A DNA stretch of 64,000 bases from Acinetobacter rongchengensis (lineage in GTDB: Bacteria > Pseudomonadota > Gammaproteobacteria > Pseudomonadales > Moraxellaceae). The position numbers and the translations under genes are program-made. The notes under the pieces are model-generated. The model saw only the letters and a program-made list of their open reading frames with translations, searched no databases and was not told the origin of the DNA. The stretch is from contig NZ_RAXT01000005.1 of NCBI RefSeq assembly GCF_003611475.1, positions 62,001 through 126,000 on the forward strand, read 5' to 3'. Shown here piece after piece: positions 61,059-64,000 of the stretch. Position 1 is the first letter of the stretch; every line of letters begins with the position of its first letter.

Positions 61059-61572
61059 TGATTGTGTGCTCTGTTATAGCACACATATTTAAAAGTTTTT
61101 GCAGCAATAAAAATAAAATCTTCACGCAACCGTTTGAGTTGTATGAATCACTGAAATATGTTGGGATAAACATTTTTCGGTTAGGTTCGTTTTCTCGGCT
61201 TAGAGAAAACGTTATTGCCTGCTTTGATATTTTTATTCGAAGGGTGATCGAATAAAACATCCGAAACTAAAGCAAGCATTTTTGTAGTTTTAGCGAACAA
61301 AGTCAAGGTTTCTCGTTGGGTTTTTATTGATTATTTACCATCCGCTTATTTTTAAAACTATTCCTTTTTTTTGAGTCATTTATAAATAAAATTTCAAACA
61401 CTTATAAATCAATAAAATTTAGAGAGAATTATTTTAAAAAATACAAAATAGTATAAAATATAGACAAATCTTATAAAATTCACAGATGAGTCTAAAGCGA
61501 TCCAATGTATATTAATGATCTGGATAATTTTAACTTTCTGTCTAGATAAAATTGACGTAAAGGTCTTTCACA
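61006..61572. other. Divergent intergenic region between ilvI and the DUF4124 gene
   Basis: About 570 AT-rich bases. It contains the ilvI leader and an 8-bp perfect hairpin TGTGTGCT / AGCACACA with a 7-nt loop at 61063-61085 (possible operator or leader stem). Otherwise there is no recognised gene. Frames on both strands around 61051-61260 look fortuitous. Confidence 0.55.
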
Positions 61573-61959
61573 ATGAAACAAAAAAATGGTTTGACACATA
61601 CGGTTCTCGCAATATTGGTTACAGCGGCATTAAGCATGACCATGACTTCAACCTATGCAAAACAATATTATAAATGGGTAGACAGTAAAGGCTCTACGCA
61701 TTACACCACTACACCACCACCTAAAAGTGCACGCAGTAAAAGCAAAGTTGATACATACGGTTGGAATGGTAATTCAACAGCTGTAAAAACTGCACCCGCT
61801 CCTGCACAACCTGTAGCGACTCAACCGACAGCACCACAACCCGTTGCGAATGAACAAAATTCAGCACCAGTTGTCGATCAGCAAAAAGAAGCGAATGCTG
61901 CGTTACAAAATGCTCAACAAACACCTATAAATGCCGAAGACGCACGAAAATTGAATTAA
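61573..61959 (+). CDS. DUF4124 domain-containing secreted protein
   Basis: 128 aa. Signal peptide TVLAILVTAALSMTMTSTYA, then the short DUF4124 domain KQYYKWVDSKGSTHYTTTPPP (aromatic-K-W-x-D-x-x-G-x-x-x-Y-(T/S)-x-x-P-P pattern). A Pro/Ala/Gln-rich low-complexity tail follows (PAPAQPVATQPTAPQPVA). It is probably periplasmic; the function of the family is unknown. A hairpin terminator follows immediately and leuS is next. Confidence 0.85.
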   Translation: MKQKNGLTHTVLAILVTAALSMTMTSTYAKQYYKWVDSKGSTHYTTTPPPKSARSKSKVDTYGWNGNSTAVKTAPAPAQPVATQPTAPQPVANEQNSAPVVDQQKEANAALQNAQQTPINAEDARKLN

Positions 61960-61990
61960 AGTGTCAAAACAAGAAAACACTTTAATTTTT
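61958..61990 (+). terminator. Terminator of DUF4124 gene
   Basis: AAAGTGT / ACACTTT stem with 12-nt loop followed by AATTTTT; it overlaps the last base of the stop codon region. Confidence 0.7.
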
Positions 61991-62000
61991 TCAGCTTTAA

Positions 62001-64000
<2,000 letters not shown>

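Noticed and set aside
61051..61260. 65-69 aa frames on both strands upstream of ilvI
   Set aside because: They mirror each other across AT-rich intergenic DNA, with no ribosome binding site or recognisable motif.

Overview
The window looks like a chromosomal segment of an Acinetobacter species, or a very close Moraxellaceae relative. It is AT-rich, uses compact gammaproteobacterial operons, carries the monomeric isocitrate dehydrogenase, and has an epimerase next to ilvE. In Acinetobacter the ilvE side borders the lipooligosaccharide outer-core locus. No IS transposase, phage gene or CRISPR array was seen.

Layout. 0-5.7 kb: 3' end of a sugar-nucleotide epimerase gene, then ilvE, glnE and an orphan soluble histidine kinase. 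6.4-10.4 kb: monomeric icd, a small GNAT protein, a 58-aa membrane protein and tRNA-Leu(CAA). 10.6-19.8 kb: the queA / tgt-yajC-secD-secF set, with a 3.1-kb LemA/DUF4303-type accessory module inserted between queA and tgt. 20.0-37.7 kb: a leftward operon of about 20 genes for an aryl-polyene (flexirubin/xanthomonadin-like) pigment. It holds ketosynthases, ketoreductase, dehydratases, two ACPs, an acyl ligase, an ammonia lyase, acyltransferases, a glycosyltransferase, an MMPL exporter, a LolA-like carrier, a DUF3261 lipoprotein, a halogenase-like flavoprotein and a dedicated phosphopantetheinyl transferase. 37.8-46.6 kb: the housekeeping run rlmN-pilF-rodZ-ispG-hisS-yfgM-bamB, then der. 46.8-49.6 kb: ndk, iscX, a PAP2 phosphatase and a glycosyltransferase. 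49.7-53.8 kb: a reduced four-gene Csu-type chaperone-usher pilus. 54.7-57.4 kb: a secreted lipase, a short lipase foldase and a secreted protein. 57.6-61.0 kb: ilvI-ilvH-ilvC. 61.6 kb to the end: a DUF4124 protein and the 5' part of leuS.

The most notable signals are structural. (1) The acyl-ligase/dehydratase gene of the pigment operon is split by a frameshift lying exactly in three tandem copies of a 7-bp unit; removing one copy restores a single 572-codon frame, so this may be a phase-variable on/off switch. (2) A 175-bp MITE-like element with matching inverted ends sits inside the secF terminator, flanked by 12-bp direct repeats of the terminator tip. (3) The last 48 bp of ilvC are duplicated downstream, with a different terminator after each copy, as if left by allele replacement. 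(4) A terminator hairpin lies between yajC and secD. (5) The lipase foldase lacks its C-terminal portion.

All functions are read by eye from motifs and gene order. No database search or alignment program was run, so starts and boundaries marked as uncertain should be treated as such.
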